64,000 bases of DNA from Pantoea sp. IMH (GCF_000599885.1 NZ_JFGT01000002.1:868001-932000), one strand, 5' to 3'. Shown: positions 44,369-58,832, numbered from the stretch's first letter. Translations and numbers: made by a program. Notes: generated from the letters alone by a model not told the origin.

Positions 44369-44466
44369 ACCGATTCTGTACTGAATTCAGAATGTTGCTT
44401 CTGATATCAGGTGTTTCGCCCTTTCCACGTCACTGGAAGGTCATGACCAGAGGCTGGTCTGAATTG

Positions 44467-44586
44467 ATGTCTGGCAGTTCCCTACTCTCGCATGGGGAGA
44501 CCCCACACTACCATCGGCGCTACGGCGTTTCACTTCTGAGTTCGGCATGGGGTCAGGTGGGACCACCGCGCTACAGCCGCCAGACA
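44467..44586 (-). rRNA. rrf: 5S rRNA, distal copy
   Basis: A full 120-base 5S gene starts TGTCTGGCGGCTGTAGCG and ends CTGCCAGACAT on the minus strand. It differs from the proximal copy by a paired C3-to-T and G117-to-A change that keeps the terminal helix intact. Confidence 0.97.
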
Positions 44587-44697
44587 AATCTTGCTGCATG
44601 AAACAAAGCCTTTGGACTGATACTTATCAGGCGTTCTCGCCTTTACAGTGCAAATTTTCTGTTCCCGCTAAATCTTAACTTGATACAAGTTAATTAG

Positions 44698-44773
44698 TGG
44701 TGCTGATACCCAGAGTCGAACTGGGGACCTCACCCTTACCAAGGGTGCGCTCTACCAACTGAGCCATATCAGC
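44698..44773 (-). tRNA. tRNA-Thr (GGT)
   Basis: The minus strand gives a 76-base tRNA from GCTGATATGGCTCAGTTGG to CTGGGTATCAGCACCA with anticodon GGT in CTTGGTAAG. It separates the two 5S genes, as thrV does in E. coli rrnD. Confidence 0.97.
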
Positions 44774-44822
44774 ACTTTGTTACTTACAACAAGCGGAAAA
44801 GACACGCTTATTGTCTAAATTG

Positions 44823-44942
44823 ATGCCTGGCAGTTCCCTACTCTCGCATGGGGAGACCCCACACTACCATCGGCGCTACGGCGTTTCACTTCTGAGTTCG
44901 GCATGGGGTCAGGTGGGACCACCGCGCTACAGCCGCCAGGCA
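44823..44942 (-). rRNA. rrf: 5S rRNA, proximal copy
   Basis: A full 120-base 5S gene runs from TGCCTGGCGGCTGTAGCG to CTGCCAGGCAT on the minus strand, about 210 bases after the 23S gene. Confidence 0.97.
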
Positions 44943-45151
44943 AATCTTGGTGCACGAAACGAATCTTTTTCACTGATGCCGCGTTGCCTGCGCTTGCAAA
45001 GTCAGTCACATACCTGAGTATGCTCCTTCCTTTCCGGCGCTTGCCGCCTTGCCTCAGCGCAAAATCTTTCGTTTCCGCTAATTCTCTATCCGGTACAGGC
45101 TGAAAATTGTTGCGTCTCTCATAACGCTCACCAGAACGCTTCTGGTGTTGT

Positions 45152-48054
<2,903 letters not shown>

Positions 48055-48185
48055 TCACAACCCACAAGCGTCCCGCAGGATACTGTGTGCTGTAAGCATT
48101 TGAGAGACTCGAACACACCGGTCTGTTTATCCTTATTACGGAGGATAAACGCAGTGTGTCGTTTCAATTTTCAGCTTGTTCCGGA

Positions 48186-48197
48186 TTGTTAAAGAGC
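48186..48197 (-). promoter_or_regulatory. boxA antitermination element before 23S
   Basis: The minus strand reads GCTCTTTAACAA, the boxA element bound by NusB/S10 in the 16S-23S spacer. Confidence 0.8.
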
Positions 48198-48272
48198 AAA
48201 TATCTCAGACATGGCTCGTAAGCCAGTTTTGAGATATTTCGTGGAGACACCTTTCACCTGTCACCAAGCAAG

Positions 48273-48347
48273 TGGCGTCCCCTAGGGGATTCGAACCCCT
48301 GTTGCCGCCGTGAAAGGGCGGAGTCCTAACCGCTAGACGAAGGGGAC
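48273..48347 (-). tRNA. tRNA-Glu (TTC) in the 16S-23S spacer
   Basis: The 75-base sequence runs from GTCCCCTTCGTCTAGCGG to CTAGGGGACGCCA with anticodon TTC in CCTTTCACG. A single spacer tRNA-Glu puts this operon in the Glu class, unlike E. coli rrnH, whose spacer has Ile and Ala. Confidence 0.97.
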
Positions 48348-48436
48348 ACAGAAGTGTCACGACTTCGCAGCCGTCTTGCTCTAACGTTTCTATCAGACAA
48401 TCTGTTGTGGACACTACGCGGGAAAGTATCTTCAGG

Positions 48437-49978
<1,542 letters not shown>

Positions 49979-50131
49979 AAAGCTTGATTTGCTTAAACAC
50001 GTTAAGCGATGCTCAAGTGTAAAACACTCATAATGAATTTCATTATGTGTTCACTCTTAAGACTTGATATTTTTTGCGTCCGGAGACGCTGATATCAATC
50101 CTGCGAGTGCCCACACAGATTGTCTGATAAA

Positions 50132-50143
50132 TTGTTAAAGAGC
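50132..50143 (-). promoter_or_regulatory. boxA antitermination element of the 16S leader
   Basis: The minus strand reads GCTCTTTAACAA, the same boxA as in the spacer, between promoter P2 and the 16S gene. Confidence 0.85.
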
Positions 50144-50183
50144 GTTGCGGTAAGCGCCTTGGCGACTTACTGCGAGGTGGCGT

Positions 50184-50211
50184 ATCTTACGTTTTCCTCC
50201 TTCAGAGTCAA
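50184..50211 (-). promoter_or_regulatory. rRNA promoter P2
   Basis: On the minus strand TTGACT (50211-50206) and TAAGAT (50189-50184) are 16 bases apart, the spacing and -35 of E. coli rrn P2. Confidence 0.8.
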
Positions 50212-50304
50212 CCTCTTTTTCAGAAGTTTTTCTCTGGCGGCTCAGCTTCCTGAACCTCTCAACCCGGCGGCATGTAAGCCGTTGTTCCGTGTCGATGGAG
50301 GCGC

Positions 50305-50332
50305 ATTATAGGGATGCGCCGGGGGAAGGCAA
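50305..50332 (-). promoter_or_regulatory. rRNA promoter P1
   Basis: On the minus strand TTGCCT (50332-50327) and TATAAT (50310-50305) are 16 bases apart, followed by the GCGCC discriminator of stringent rrn P1 promoters. The A/T-rich sequence just upstream (50335-50355) fits an UP element. Confidence 0.9.
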
Positions 50333-50387
50333 GCAGAAAGATGAACTTTTTTATCGTTCGGCGAAACTTCACCCATAACGCTGTTTT

Positions 50388-50948
50388 TTACTGCGCCTTA
50401 AGGCGGGCAGGCAGGTTAGCCAGGCTATCTATTACCCAATCTGCGGCTTTTTCGCCCTCCTCTGTTACGGGCTTGCCGCTACGGACCAGGACTGTTTTAC
50501 CCACGCCCGCCGCTTTTCCCGCCAGCATATCGTCAATTTTGTCACCAACCATATAAGACGCCGACATATCAATGTTCAGTTCGTCCTTTGCCTGAAGCAG
50601 CATACCTGGCTGCGGCTTACGGCAGTTGCACGCCTGACGATACTCTTCAACGACGGCTTCAGGATGATGAGGACAAAAATAGATGCCATCCAAATCGACA
50701 TCGCGATCTGCCAGCGACCAGTCCATCCATTCGGTCAGCTGCATAAAGGTATCTTCCGTATAAAGGCCACGGGCGATACCGGACTGATTGGTTACCATCA
50801 CCAATGCATAGCCCATTTCCTTCAGTTCTCTCATGGCATCAATGACGCCATCAATAAACTGAAAGTTGTCGATTTCATGGACATAACCTTTATCGACGTT
50901 CATCGTGCCATCACGATCCAGAAAAATTGCGGGGACTTTATCAGTCAC
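50388..50948 (-). CDS. gmhB: D-glycero-beta-D-manno-heptose-1,7-bisphosphate 7-phosphatase
   Basis: GmhB removes the 7-phosphate in ADP-heptose synthesis for the LPS inner core. The 186-residue HAD phosphatase starts [21 protein letters not shown] with nucleophile Asp11 and Asp13, has [11 protein letters not shown], a zinc site CPHHPE...CNCRKP, and GDKIDDM. It begins with GTG at 50948. It lies between the rRNA operon and metN as in E. coli. Confidence 0.95.
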   Translation of the reverse strand: MTDKVPAIFLDRDGTMNVDKGYVHEIDNFQFIDGVIDAMRELKEMGYALVMVTNQSGIARGLYTEDTFMQLTEWMDWSLADRDVDLDGIYFCPHHPEAVVEEYRQACNCRKPQPGMLLQAKDELNIDMSASYMVGDKIDDMLAGKAAGVGKTVLVRSGKPVTEEGEKAADWVIDSLANLPARLKAQ

Positions 50949-51037
50949 GTAGAGACTCCTGCTACTTATGTTGCCTTAGAGTATCGCATGATTAGGGTGA
51001 CAGCGAGAATGTCAGATTACATGACTCTCATTGATTT

Positions 51038-51053
51038 AGACGTCTGGATGCCT
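51038..51053. promoter_or_regulatory. MetJ box upstream of metNIQ
   Basis: AGACGTCT (51038-51045) is a perfect MetJ half-operator and is followed by the looser GGATGCCT (51046-51053). The same arrangement precedes metN in E. coli. It is 77 bases before the metN start. Confidence 0.85.
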
Positions 51054-51129
51054 TAACATCCACTCGCAACTCACGCGCTGTTAGGCGCGCTAAATTACAC
51101 GCCACGGATAATTGCTTCACGACAATAAA

Positions 51130-52161
51130 ATGATAAAACTTTCAAATATCACCAAAGTGTTCCAGCAAGGTACACGCACCATTACAGCGCTGAAAGATGT
51201 CAGCCTGCATGTGCCTGCCGGGCAAATCTACGGCGTGATTGGCGCATCGGGCGCGGGTAAAAGCACCCTGATCCGCTGTGTGAATCTTCTTGAGCGCCCC
51301 ACTTCAGGTAATGTACTGGTCGATAATCAAGAGCTGACGCAGCTTTCTGAGGGTGATCTGACACTGGCCCGTCGTCAAATCGGCATGATTTTCCAGCATT
51401 TTAACTTGATGAATTCCCGCACCGTCGCCGGCAATGTGGCGCTGCCGCTTGAGCTGGGTAAACTTTCCCGCAGCGAAATTAACCAACGTGTCAGCGAACT
51501 GCTGGAGCTGGTTGGTTTGGGAGATAAGCATGACGCCTGGCCGGCCAATCTTTCTGGCGGTCAGAAACAGCGTGTCGCTATCGCCCGTGCACTGGCGAGT
51601 AACCCGAAAGTTCTGCTCTGTGATGAGGCCACCAGCGCGCTGGATCCGGCAACCACCCGCTCGATTCTGGCCTTACTGAAGGACATTAACCGTCGGTTGG
51701 GCATTACGATATTGCTGATCACTCATGAGATGGATGTTGTTAAGCGCATCTGCGACCAGGTGGCGGTGATCAGTCAGGGTGAGCTGATTGAGCAAGATAA
51801 AGTGAGCGAAGTGTTCTCGCATCCAAAGACGCCGCTGGCTCAACAATTTATTCAGTCGACGCTGCATCTGGATATTCCTGAGGATTACGCTTCACGACTG
51901 TCGCCAGAAAGGCAGCCTGAGCAGGTTCCACTGCTGCAGCTGGAATTCACAGGCCAGTCGGTCGATGCGCCGCTGCTGTCCGAGTCGGCCCGTCGCTTTA
52001 ACGTGAATAACAATATTATCAGCGCGCAGATGGATTACGCCGGTGGAGTGAAATTCGGCATCATGCTGACCGAGATGCACGGTACCGACGCTGACACGCA
52101 GGCCGCCATCACGTTTTTGAAGGAGCATCATGTAAAGGTGGAGGTATTGGGTTATGTCTGA
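51130..52161 (+). CDS. metN: Methionine ABC transporter ATPase MetN
   Basis: The 343-residue ATPase has Walker [10 protein letters not shown], signature [16 protein letters not shown], Walker [14 protein letters not shown] and a C-terminal ACT-like NIL domain (about residues 265-343) that binds methionine and gives trans-inhibition. The ATG at 51130 gives [18 protein letters not shown] and exactly the E. coli length. It overlaps metI by eight bases and carries a MetJ box upstream. Confidence 0.96.
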   Translation: MIKLSNITKVFQQGTRTITALKDVSLHVPAGQIYGVIGASGAGKSTLIRCVNLLERPTSGNVLVDNQELTQLSEGDLTLARRQIGMIFQHFNLMNSRTVAGNVALPLELGKLSRSEINQRVSELLELVGLGDKHDAWPANLSGGQKQRVAIARALASNPKVLLCDEATSALDPATTRSILALLKDINRRLGITILLITHEMDVVKRICDQVAVISQGELIEQDKVSEVFSHPKTPLAQQFIQSTLHLDIPEDYASRLSPERQPEQVPLLQLEFTGQSVDAPLLSESARRFNVNNNIISAQMDYAGGVKFGIMLTEMHGTDADTQAAITFLKEHHVKVEVLGYV

Positions 52162-52807
52162 GGCAATGATGTGGTTACTGGCCCGCGGCGTATGGGAAAC
52201 CCTGGTGATGACCTTCGTCTCCGGTTTCTTTGGTTTTGTACTTGGGCTGCCGCTGGGCGTACTGCTTTATGTGACGCGTCCCGGACAGATTGTTGAGAAT
52301 CGTGCGCTGTATCGTTTTTTATCAGCGCTGGTGAATATCTTCCGCGCCATTCCTTTTATTATCCTGCTGGTCTGGATGATTCCGTTCACGCGGATGATCG
52401 TCGGCACCTCTATAGGCTTGCAGGCGGCAATAGTGCCGCTGACGATTGGCGCCGCACCCTTTATTGCGCGCATGGTCGAGAATACCTTGATGGAACTGCC
52501 GCATGGCCTGATCGAGGCCTCGCGCGCGATGGGTGCCACCCCGCTACAGATTGTGAAAAAGGTTCTGCTACCGGAAGCGCTGCCGGGGCTGATTAATGCT
52601 GCGACAATTACGTTGATTACGCTGGTCGGCTATTCTGCAATGGGCGGCGCCGTTGGTGCTGGCGGTCTTGGTCAGATCGGCATTCAATACGGCTACATTG
52701 GCTATAACGCGACCGTAATGAATACTGTACTGATCCTGTTAGTAGTTTTGGTCTATTTAATTCAATTCTGTGGCGACCGCATCGTACGCGCGGTAACTCA
52801 CAGGTAA
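52154..52807 (+). CDS. metI: Methionine ABC transporter permease MetI
   Basis: The 217-residue inner membrane protein has about five membrane helices and the EAA loop [25 protein letters not shown] that contacts MetN. It carries D- and L-methionine inward with MetN and MetQ. It starts within the 3' end of metN and is followed 32 bases later by metQ. Confidence 0.96.
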   Translation: MSEAMMWLLARGVWETLVMTFVSGFFGFVLGLPLGVLLYVTRPGQIVENRALYRFLSALVNIFRAIPFIILLVWMIPFTRMIVGTSIGLQAAIVPLTIGAAPFIARMVENTLMELPHGLIEASRAMGATPLQIVKKVLLPEALPGLINAATITLITLVGYSAMGGAVGAGGLGQIGIQYGYIGYNATVMNTVLILLVVLVYLIQFCGDRIVRAVTHR

Positions 52808-52839
52808 TTACTGCTCGTTAAGAACATTAAGGAAGGGAT

Positions 52840-53655
52840 ATGTCTTTTAACTTTAAAACATTTGCCGCTGTGGGTGCGCTGATTGGTACATTAGCGCTGG
52901 TTGGATGCGATCAGAAAGAAAAGGATCCAAACCATATTAAGGTTGGCGTCATTGTGGGTGCTGAACAGCAGGTTGCAGAAGTTGCTAAACAGGTTGCTAA
53001 AGACAAATATGGTCTGGATGTTGAACTGGTTACCTTCAACGATTATGTCCTGCCGAATGAAGCGTTAAGCAAAGGCGATATCGACCTGAATGCTTTCCAG
53101 CATAAACCTTATCTTGATCAGCAGATCAAAGACCGAGGCTACAAGCTGGTCTCGGTAGCGAATACTTTCGTCTATCCTATTGCGGGCTATTCTAAAAAAA
53201 TCAAATCGCTGGACGAACTGCAAGCTGGCGCCCAGGTCGCGATTCCTAACGATCCAACAAACCTGGGGCGTTCACTGTTGCTGCTGGAGAAAGTGGGGCT
53301 GATTAAGCTGAAGGATGGCGTTGGCCTGCTGCCTACCTCGCTGGACGTGGTTGAGAACCCTAAAAACATTAAGCTGGTTGAGCTTGAAGCACCCCAGCTG
53401 CCGCGCTCGCTGGACGATAATCAAATCGCTCTGGCGGTCATCAACACTACCTACGCCAGCCAGATCGATCTGACGCCAGCGAAAGATGGCATCTTCGTGG
53501 AAGATAAAGAGTCACCCTATGTGAACCTGCTTGTCTCACGTGAAGATAATAAAGATGCTGAAAACGTGAAAAAATTTGTTCAGGCCTATCAGTCTGACGA
53601 AGTGAACGACGCCGCGAATAAAATTTTCAACGGCGGTGCGGTGAAAGGCTGGTAA
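52840..53655 (+). CDS. metQ: Methionine-binding lipoprotein MetQ
   Basis: The 271-residue substrate-binding protein has a signal peptide ending ALVGC (Cys23 lipidated) and is almost identical to E. coli MetQ through NHIKVGVIVGAEQQVAEVA, DYVLPNEALSKGDID and the C-terminal IFNGGAVKGW. It supplies methionine to MetNI from the periplasm. Confidence 0.96.
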   Translation: MSFNFKTFAAVGALIGTLALVGCDQKEKDPNHIKVGVIVGAEQQVAEVAKQVAKDKYGLDVELVTFNDYVLPNEALSKGDIDLNAFQHKPYLDQQIKDRGYKLVSVANTFVYPIAGYSKKIKSLDELQAGAQVAIPNDPTNLGRSLLLLEKVGLIKLKDGVGLLPTSLDVVENPKNIKLVELEAPQLPRSLDDNQIALAVINTTYASQIDLTPAKDGIFVEDKESPYVNLLVSREDNKDAENVKKFVQAYQSDEVNDAANKIFNGGAVKGW

Positions 53656-53698
53656 ACAGGATATGACGTTAGCGCCCTATCGCTGGCGTCAACCTTAT

Positions 53699-53726
53699 GA
53701 AAGCGGGCTAATGCCCGCTTTATTCT
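53699..53726 (+). terminator. metNIQ terminator
   Basis: AAGCGGGC (53701-53708) pairs with GCCCGCTT (53713-53720) over a TAAT loop, followed by TATTCTT. Confidence 0.75.
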
Positions 53727-53795
53727 TCCTCCGCTTGTTATTTTTCCTCTGGGTTGTTTCAATAGCGCCTCCCTTACCGAACATGAGGATTTCCC

Positions 53796-54197
53796 ATGCG
53801 TGTTTTACCGCTCTGTTTGTTAGCCCTTTCGCTGACAGGGTGTTCGTTGCTGCATAAACCTTACAAACCCGTCGAGCCTTTTAAGCAGACTACGCAAACT
53901 GAGCCAGCACGTTCGAAACCCGCACCACGTCCTGCGCCGGTGAAAATCTATACCGACGCTGGCGATCTGGTCAGCAAGCCTTTCCGCGATTTGGGTGAGG
54001 TTTACGGTAACGACTGCCAGGCCACCAGCCAAAGCTCACCGCCGAATATCAATACTGCCCGCAAACGGATGCAGATCCGCGCTTCGGCGCTGAAAGCCAA
54101 CGCGGTGCTGCTGCACAAATGTGAAATCATCAGCCATTCCCAGGGCTGCTATCGCCAGGCCGTATGCCAGGGCTCTGCGCTGAAAGTGTCGAAATAA
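53796..54197 (+). CDS. rcsF: Outer membrane lipoprotein RcsF
   Basis: RcsF senses envelope damage and signals through IgaA to the Rcs phosphorelay. The 133-residue product has the lipobox LTGC (Cys16), a proline-rich linker (about residues 22-50) and four cysteines at 74, 109, 118 and 124 that form the two disulfides of the E. coli protein at the same positions. Its stop overlaps the trmO start (TAATG). Confidence 0.96.
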   Translation: MRVLPLCLLALSLTGCSLLHKPYKPVEPFKQTTQTEPARSKPAPRPAPVKIYTDAGDLVSKPFRDLGEVYGNDCQATSQSSPPNINTARKRMQIRASALKANAVLLHKCEIISHSQGCYRQAVCQGSALKVSK

Positions 54198-54904
54198 TGC
54201 AGACATTCTCCTTCCAGCAAATCGGCACCATCCATTCTCCCTGGAAGGAAAAGTTTGCCGTACCGCGGCAGCCTGGCCTTATTCAGGACGGCGGCGGCGA
54301 ACTGCATCTTCATCCACCTTATAATCAGCCCGAAGCCGTGCGCGGACTCGAAGCCTTCAGCCATCTGTGGCTGCTGTTTGTTTTCCATCAGACGATGGAA
54401 GGCGGCTGGCGACCCACTGTCCGCCCTCCCCGCCTGGGCGGCAATGCCCGTATGGGCGTCTTTGCCACCCGCTCAACCTTCCGGCCTAATCCCGTCGGCA
54501 TGTCGCTGGTTGAGCTGACCGGCATCAGAACGGATAAGGGCAGCGTGGTGCTGGAGCTGGGCAGCCTTGACCTGGTCGATGGCACACCTGTGGTGGATAT
54601 CAAACCTTACCTGCCGTTTGCCGAAGCCTTACCCGAAGCCCGCGCAGGTTTTGCCCAGCAGGCACCCGAGGCCGCCATGCCGGTGAGCTTCTCGCCTCAG
54701 GCGCTGGCGCAGATCGCCCACCAGCAGCAAAAATATCCGCACCTGGCACGCTTTATCACTCAGGTGCTGGCGCAGGATCCTCGTCCGGCCTATCGCAAGG
54801 GAGAAGCGCCCGGCCGTGAATATGCCGCATGGCTATTCGATTTCAACGTCCGCTGGCAGGTTAATGAAGCGGGCACGCTCGTGACGGGCGTCGATCCACG
54901 CTAA
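54197..54904 (+). CDS. trmO: tRNA (N6-threonylcarbamoyladenosine37-N6) methyltransferase TrmO
   Basis: TrmO methylates t6A37 of tRNA-Thr(GGU) with SAM. The 235-residue product has a beta-barrel SAM domain with IHSPWKEKFAVPRQPG, LHPPYNQPEAVRGLEAFSHLWLLF, ATRSTFRPNPVGMSLVEL and VDGTPVVDIKPYLPF. The ATG at 54197 gives MQTFSFQQIGTIHSPW and overlaps the rcsF stop. A tRNA-Thr(GGT) target is encoded in this same window. Confidence 0.94.
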   Translation: MQTFSFQQIGTIHSPWKEKFAVPRQPGLIQDGGGELHLHPPYNQPEAVRGLEAFSHLWLLFVFHQTMEGGWRPTVRPPRLGGNARMGVFATRSTFRPNPVGMSLVELTGIRTDKGSVVLELGSLDLVDGTPVVDIKPYLPFAEALPEARAGFAQQAPEAAMPVSFSPQALAQIAHQQQKYPHLARFITQVLAQDPRPAYRKGEAPGREYAAWLFDFNVRWQVNEAGTLVTGVDPR

Positions 54905-55077
54905 TTTATTTCCCCGCATCTTTTGAGTCTACGGACACACTGTTACACTACGTCGACGCCGGCCATGGGCATAAGTGACCGTTTTGCGGCACTTATCTAC
55001 CGGACCCGGCCACCTTATTTGCATTTTCAATGCTTTGCTTAATTTCTAAGCGGATTGGTTAACTGGAATCGTAACTC

Positions 55078-56796
55078 ATGCGTACTACTCAATATCTGCT
55101 CTCCACTCAGAAGGAGACGCCTGCCGACGCTGAAGTCATCAGCCATCAGCTGATGCTGCGTGCGGGCATGATCCGCAAACTGGCTTCCGGTCTTTATACC
55201 TGGCTGCCGACCGGCCTGCGCGTACTGAAAAAAGTTGAAAACATCGTGCGTGAAGAGATGAACAACGCCGGTGCGATTGAAATCTCTATGCCGGTCGTAC
55301 AGCCCGCCGATCTGTGGCAGGAGAGCGGACGCTGGGAACAGTATGGCCCTGAGCTGCTGCGCTTTGTCGATCGTGGAGAGCGCCCTTTTGTGCTTGGCCC
55401 GACGCATGAAGAAGTGGTGACCGATCTGATCCGTAACGAGCTGAGTTCTTATAAGCAGCTGCCGCTTAACGTGTTTCAGATCCAGACCAAATTCCGTGAT
55501 GAAGTTCGCCCGCGCTTTGGCGTGATGCGCTCGCGCGAATTCATCATGAAAGATGCTTACTCCTTTCACACAACGCAGGAATCGCTTCAGGCAACTTACG
55601 ACGATATGTATCGCGCCTATAGCCAGTGCTTCAGCCGTATGGGGCTGGATTTCCGCGCCGTGCAGGCCGATACCGGTTCAATAGGCGGCAGTGCTTCGCA
55701 TGAGTTCCAGGTACTGGCACAGAGTGGCGAAGATGACATCGTCTTCTCAACCGATTCTGACTATGCCGCTAATATTGAACTGGCTGAAGCCGTTGCGCCT
55801 GCCGGTGGCCGTGCGGACGCCACGGAAGCGCTGAATGAGATTGCCACGCCAGACGCGAAGACGATTGCCGCACTGGTCGAACAGTTCGGCGTGCCGATCG
55901 AAAAAACCGTGAAGACACTGATGGTCAAAGCCTCAGCGGAAAGCGGCCATAGCCTGGTTGCTTTGCTGGTTCGCGGCGATCATGAACTGAATGAGATCAA
56001 GGCGGAGAAAATTGATATCGTCGCCACGCCGCTTACCTTCGCCAGCGAAGATGAAATTCGCGCTGCCGTTGGCGCGGGTCCAGGCTCACTCGGCCCTGTG
56101 GGTCTTTCACTGCCGGTGATTGTTGACCGCACCGTTGCCGCCATGAGCGACTTCTGCGCGGGTGCAAATGTGGATGGTAAACACTTTACAGGCATCAACT
56201 GGGAACGCGATTTACCTCTGCCACGCGTGGCGGATATCCGCAATGTGGTCGAAGGCGACGCCAGCCCGGACGGTAAAGGTACGCTGCTGATCAAACGCGG
56301 TATTGAAGTGGGGCATATCTTCCAGCTTGGCACCAAATATTCCGAGGCGATGAAAGCCTCTGTGCAGGGCGAAGATGGACGTAATCAGGTGCTGAGCATG
56401 GGCTGCTACGGTATTGGTATTTCCCGTATCGTGGCTGCCGCCATTGAGCAAAACCATGACGATCGCGGCATCATCTGGCCTGCGGCGCTGGCACCTTTCC
56501 AGGTCGCGATCCTGCCGATGAATATGCATAAGTCCTTCCGCGTGAAGGAACTGGCGGAAACGCTGTATGCGGAGCTGCGCGCCAAAGGCATTGATGTCAT
56601 CCTCGACGATCGTAAAGAGCGTCCTGGCGTGATGTTTGCGGATATGGAGCTGATTGGCGTACCGCACACTATCGTGATTGGCGACCGGAACCTGGACAGC
56701 GAAGAGATCGAATACAAATCTCGTCGTGAAGGGGAAAAACGCATGATCAAAACCCACGACATTATAGATTTCCTGCTCGCCGAAATTAACGGCTAA
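55078..56796 (+). CDS. proS: Prolyl-tRNA synthetase
   Basis: The 572-residue class II synthetase is of the bacterial type, with motif 2 in the [25 protein letters not shown] region, a YbaK-like editing insertion (about residues 220-400) and a C-terminal anticodon-binding domain ending [20 protein letters not shown]. Length and sequence match E. coli ProS. A TTTTGA-N17-TACACT promoter candidate lies at 54921-54949. Confidence 0.97.
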   Translation: MRTTQYLLSTQKETPADAEVISHQLMLRAGMIRKLASGLYTWLPTGLRVLKKVENIVREEMNNAGAIEISMPVVQPADLWQESGRWEQYGPELLRFVDRGERPFVLGPTHEEVVTDLIRNELSSYKQLPLNVFQIQTKFRDEVRPRFGVMRSREFIMKDAYSFHTTQESLQATYDDMYRAYSQCFSRMGLDFRAVQADTGSIGGSASHEFQVLAQSGEDDIVFSTDSDYAANIELAEAVAPAGGRADATEALNEIATPDAKTIAALVEQFGVPIEKTVKTLMVKASAESGHSLVALLVRGDHELNEIKAEKIDIVATPLTFASEDEIRAAVGAGPGSLGPVGLSLPVIVDRTVAAMSDFCAGANVDGKHFTGINWERDLPLPRVADIRNVVEGDASPDGKGTLLIKRGIEVGHIFQLGTKYSEAMKASVQGEDGRNQVLSMGCYGIGISRIVAAAIEQNHDDRGIIWPAALAPFQVAILPMNMHKSFRVKELAETLYAELRAKGIDVILDDRKERPGVMFADMELIGVPHTIVIGDRNLDSEEIEYKSRREGEKRMIKTHDIIDFLLAEING

Positions 56797-56804
56797 AATC
56801 AGGA

Positions 56805-56830
56805 CGGCGGCAGAGCATCACCTGCCGCCG
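56805..56830. terminator. Bidirectional hairpin between proS and nlpE
   Basis: CGGCGGCAG (56805-56813) pairs with CTGCCGCCG (56822-56830) over an eight-base loop between the convergent genes. No T-run follows on the plus strand. Confidence 0.55.
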
Positions 56831-56838
56831 CCCTGCCA

Positions 56839-57234
56839 TCAGTTAACCAGCTGCAGCCGGTAACTGTTGGTCGACTGAATGGGATTCCCCTGCGTATCCA
56901 TCATTTCCAGCCCGCTATCGCGGGGCCGGAAATAGCGCTTCTCGCCCTTATCTGATACCAGCACCAGCATTTCAGCCGTTCTTGTCCAGCGCCCCTGCTG
57001 CGGGTCACCCGTAACATCCGTACCGAGATAACGCTCGTTCAGGCGGTATTCGCCTCCCTGTTGCAACAGCAGCGTCACTTCGATCCCTTCGCAATCAGCA
57101 CAGGGAATAACGCCCCGGTAGGTTTGCGCGATCGCTTGCGGCGCCTGTGCGGCAACAACGGTTTCACGCCCCTGACAGCCTGTCAGCATGCCTGCCAGCA
57201 ATGTAGCCAGCAAAACCACGGCACTTTTTTTCAC
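56839..57234 (-). CDS. nlpE: Short NlpE-type lipoprotein (N-terminal domain only)
   Basis: The 131-residue product has a lipoprotein signal with MLTGC (Cys20) and one NlpE N-terminal domain: TYRGVIPCADCEGIEVTLLL with the CxxC pair Cys45/Cys48, NERYLGTDV and GNPIQSTNSYRL. E. coli NlpE has 236 residues; its whole C-terminal OB-fold domain, with a second cysteine pair, is missing here. The gene ends with a normal stop and no remnant was seen downstream. In E. coli NlpE triggers the Cpx response on surface contact and lipoprotein trafficking faults. The position between proS and arfB is that of nlpE. Confidence 0.9.
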   Translation of the reverse strand: MKKSAVVLLATLLAGMLTGCQGRETVVAAQAPQAIAQTYRGVIPCADCEGIEVTLLLQQGGEYRLNERYLGTDVTGDPQQGRWTRTAEMLVLVSDKGEKRYFRPRDSGLEMMDTQGNPIQSTNSYRLQLVN

Positions 57235-57263
57235 TCTGCTCCTCCTGATTTTCTGAGTGAGGT

Positions 57264-57686
57264 TTACTCCGGTGCGCGGCGCATTTTACCGCGCAGGGAT
57301 TTGGTACTGGCTTTGCGGGACTTGCTCTCCAGCCGGCGCTTTTTTGATGCCAGAGTGGGACGCGTCGCACGGCGCGTTTTTTCCACCACGGTCAGCTCCT
57401 GGATCAGGTTTTGCAGCCGCTTAAGGGCAGCCTCGCGATTCATTTCCTGGCTGCGATACTCCTGCGCCTTGACGATCACGACACCCTCCGGCGTGATCAA
57501 ATGATGGCTCGCCGCCAGCATGCGTTCTTTATAAAACGGCGGCAGGCTGGAGGCGCGGATATCAAAACGCAGATGTATGGCGGTAGAGCTTTTATTGACG
57601 TGTTGTCCGCCCGCGCCCTGCGCCCGTATGGCCGTAATTTCCAGCTCGCTGTCAGGGATTACCACGTTACGCGAAAGAATAATCAT
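57264..57686 (-). CDS. arfB: Alternative ribosome-rescue factor ArfB
   Basis: ArfB hydrolyses peptidyl-tRNA on stalled ribosomes. The 140-residue product has the GGQ loop in [22 protein letters not shown] (Gly26-Gly27-Gln28) and a long basic C-terminal tail ([20 protein letters not shown]) that enters the empty mRNA channel. It overlaps the yaeQ stop by four bases. Confidence 0.95.
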   Translation of the reverse strand: MIILSRNVVIPDSELEITAIRAQGAGGQHVNKSSTAIHLRFDIRASSLPPFYKERMLAASHHLITPEGVVIVKAQEYRSQEMNREAALKRLQNLIQELTVVEKTRRATRPTLASKKRRLESKSRKASTKSLRGKMRRAPE

Positions 57687-58237
57687 GCCAGCTTGCCGTC
57701 AATCAGCCAGTCGGTAAAGTGCAACTCAAGATGGTTAGCTTCAGCAGATAACCAGATCGTGCCATCCTGAACCGTTGCCTGTAGCGTCATGGAGCGGCTC
57801 GCCAGCTGACAAAGTGATGCAAGCTGCGCGTCATCCAGAAAGCGTACGGTCAGGGCTGGCTGCTGCGCCAGTTTGCTCTGATTCTGCTGCCACCAGATTT
57901 GTGCCGCCCGGGCGTTGTAAGTATAGAGGATTACCCGGCCTGCGCGATTACAGGCTTTTTTAATTCTGCGCTCATCCGGCAGTCCCAGATCGATCCAGAG
58001 TTCAATGCCATTATGATCATTCATCAGCCAGATTTCTGGCTCATCTTCAGCACTCAGTCCGCGCGTGAACGTCAGCCGCTCATGGGCATTCACCAGCCAG
58101 GCCAGCAGGCGCAGCATCAGCCGCTCCTCGGTTTCAGAAGGGTGCCGTGCCAGCGTCAGGGCGCTGTCGATAAAAACATTTCGGTCCATATCCGCTACGT
58201 TAACCGTTGCTTTGTAAATGGTCGCTTTGAGTGCCAT
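57683..58237 (-). CDS. yaeQ: YaeQ family protein
   Basis: The 184-residue protein belongs to the YaeQ family, which has a PD-(D/E)XK nuclease-like core but no established activity. Conserved parts are [37 protein letters not shown] and [30 protein letters not shown]. The ATG at 58237 starts the family domain, so the longer frame to 58375 is rejected. It is translationally coupled to arfB. Confidence 0.92.
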   Translation of the reverse strand: MALKATIYKATVNVADMDRNVFIDSALTLARHPSETEERLMLRLLAWLVNAHERLTFTRGLSAEDEPEIWLMNDHNGIELWIDLGLPDERRIKKACNRAGRVILYTYNARAAQIWWQQNQSKLAQQPALTVRFLDDAQLASLCQLASRSMTLQATVQDGTIWLSAEANHLELHFTDWLIDGKLA

Positions 58238-58369
58238 AGGTTTCCTTATCGTCTTTGACTGCCATTGTAACCCGATGACGGGCCAAATCACTTGCCTGTG
58301 GGCTGATTTCGCGTAAAAGGCTGTGTTATAGTTTCCTGATAGCCAGAGAAAACTCTGAGAGAGGTGCAT

Positions 58370-58570
58370 GTGCAAAAGTATTGTGAATTAGTTCGCCGTA
58401 AATACGCTGAAATCGGCAGCGGCGATCTGGGATACGTGCCGGACGCATTAGCTTGCGTGTTGAAAGCACTCGATGAGGTGGCGGCTAATCCGGCGCTACC
58501 CTCTTCCATCAGGGAACAAGCAGCCTTTGCTGCTGCTAACTTATTGGTGAGCGATTATGTTGACGAATGA
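58370..58570 (+). CDS. yaeP: YaeP (UPF0253) protein
   Basis: The 66-residue helical protein of unknown function matches E. coli YaeP (66 residues) through [31 protein letters not shown] and [10 protein letters not shown]. The GTG at 58370 gives VQKYCEL in place of MEKYCEL and follows a GAGAGAGG ribosome site. It overlaps rof by 14 bases, so the two are probably coupled. Confidence 0.92.
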   Translation: MQKYCELVRRKYAEIGSGDLGYVPDALACVLKALDEVAANPALPSSIREQAAFAAANLLVSDYVDE

Positions 58571-58823
58571 AGCCTACAAACCGATCAACTGCGATGACTA
58601 CGACAACCTGGAACTCGCCTGCCAGAATAACTGGATGCTGCAGCTTGAGCTGAAAAACGGCGAAAAGCTGAAGGCGAAAGCGACAGATATGGTTTCCCGA
58701 AAAAATGTGGAATATCTGGCGATCGATCTTTCGGGTGAAGTCCGGGAGCTCCGGCTGGACCATATTGCCAGCTTTACCCATCCCACGCTTGGCACCGTTG
58801 TTGTCGTCAGCGAGACTGATTAA
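58557..58823 (+). CDS. rof: Rho-binding antiterminator Rof
   Basis: Rof (YaeO) binds Rho and inhibits Rho-dependent termination. The 88-residue product has the conserved [16 protein letters not shown] start, [15 protein letters not shown] and [27 protein letters not shown], an Sm-like fold. It follows yaeP with a 14-base overlap, as in E. coli. Confidence 0.94.
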   Translation: MLTNEAYKPINCDDYDNLELACQNNWMLQLELKNGEKLKAKATDMVSRKNVEYLAIDLSGEVRELRLDHIASFTHPTLGTVVVVSETD

Positions 58824-58832
58824 CCTTCTTCC

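Noticed and set aside
53663..53857. 64-codon frame between metQ and rcsF
   Set aside because: It spans the metQ terminator and runs into rcsF in another frame.
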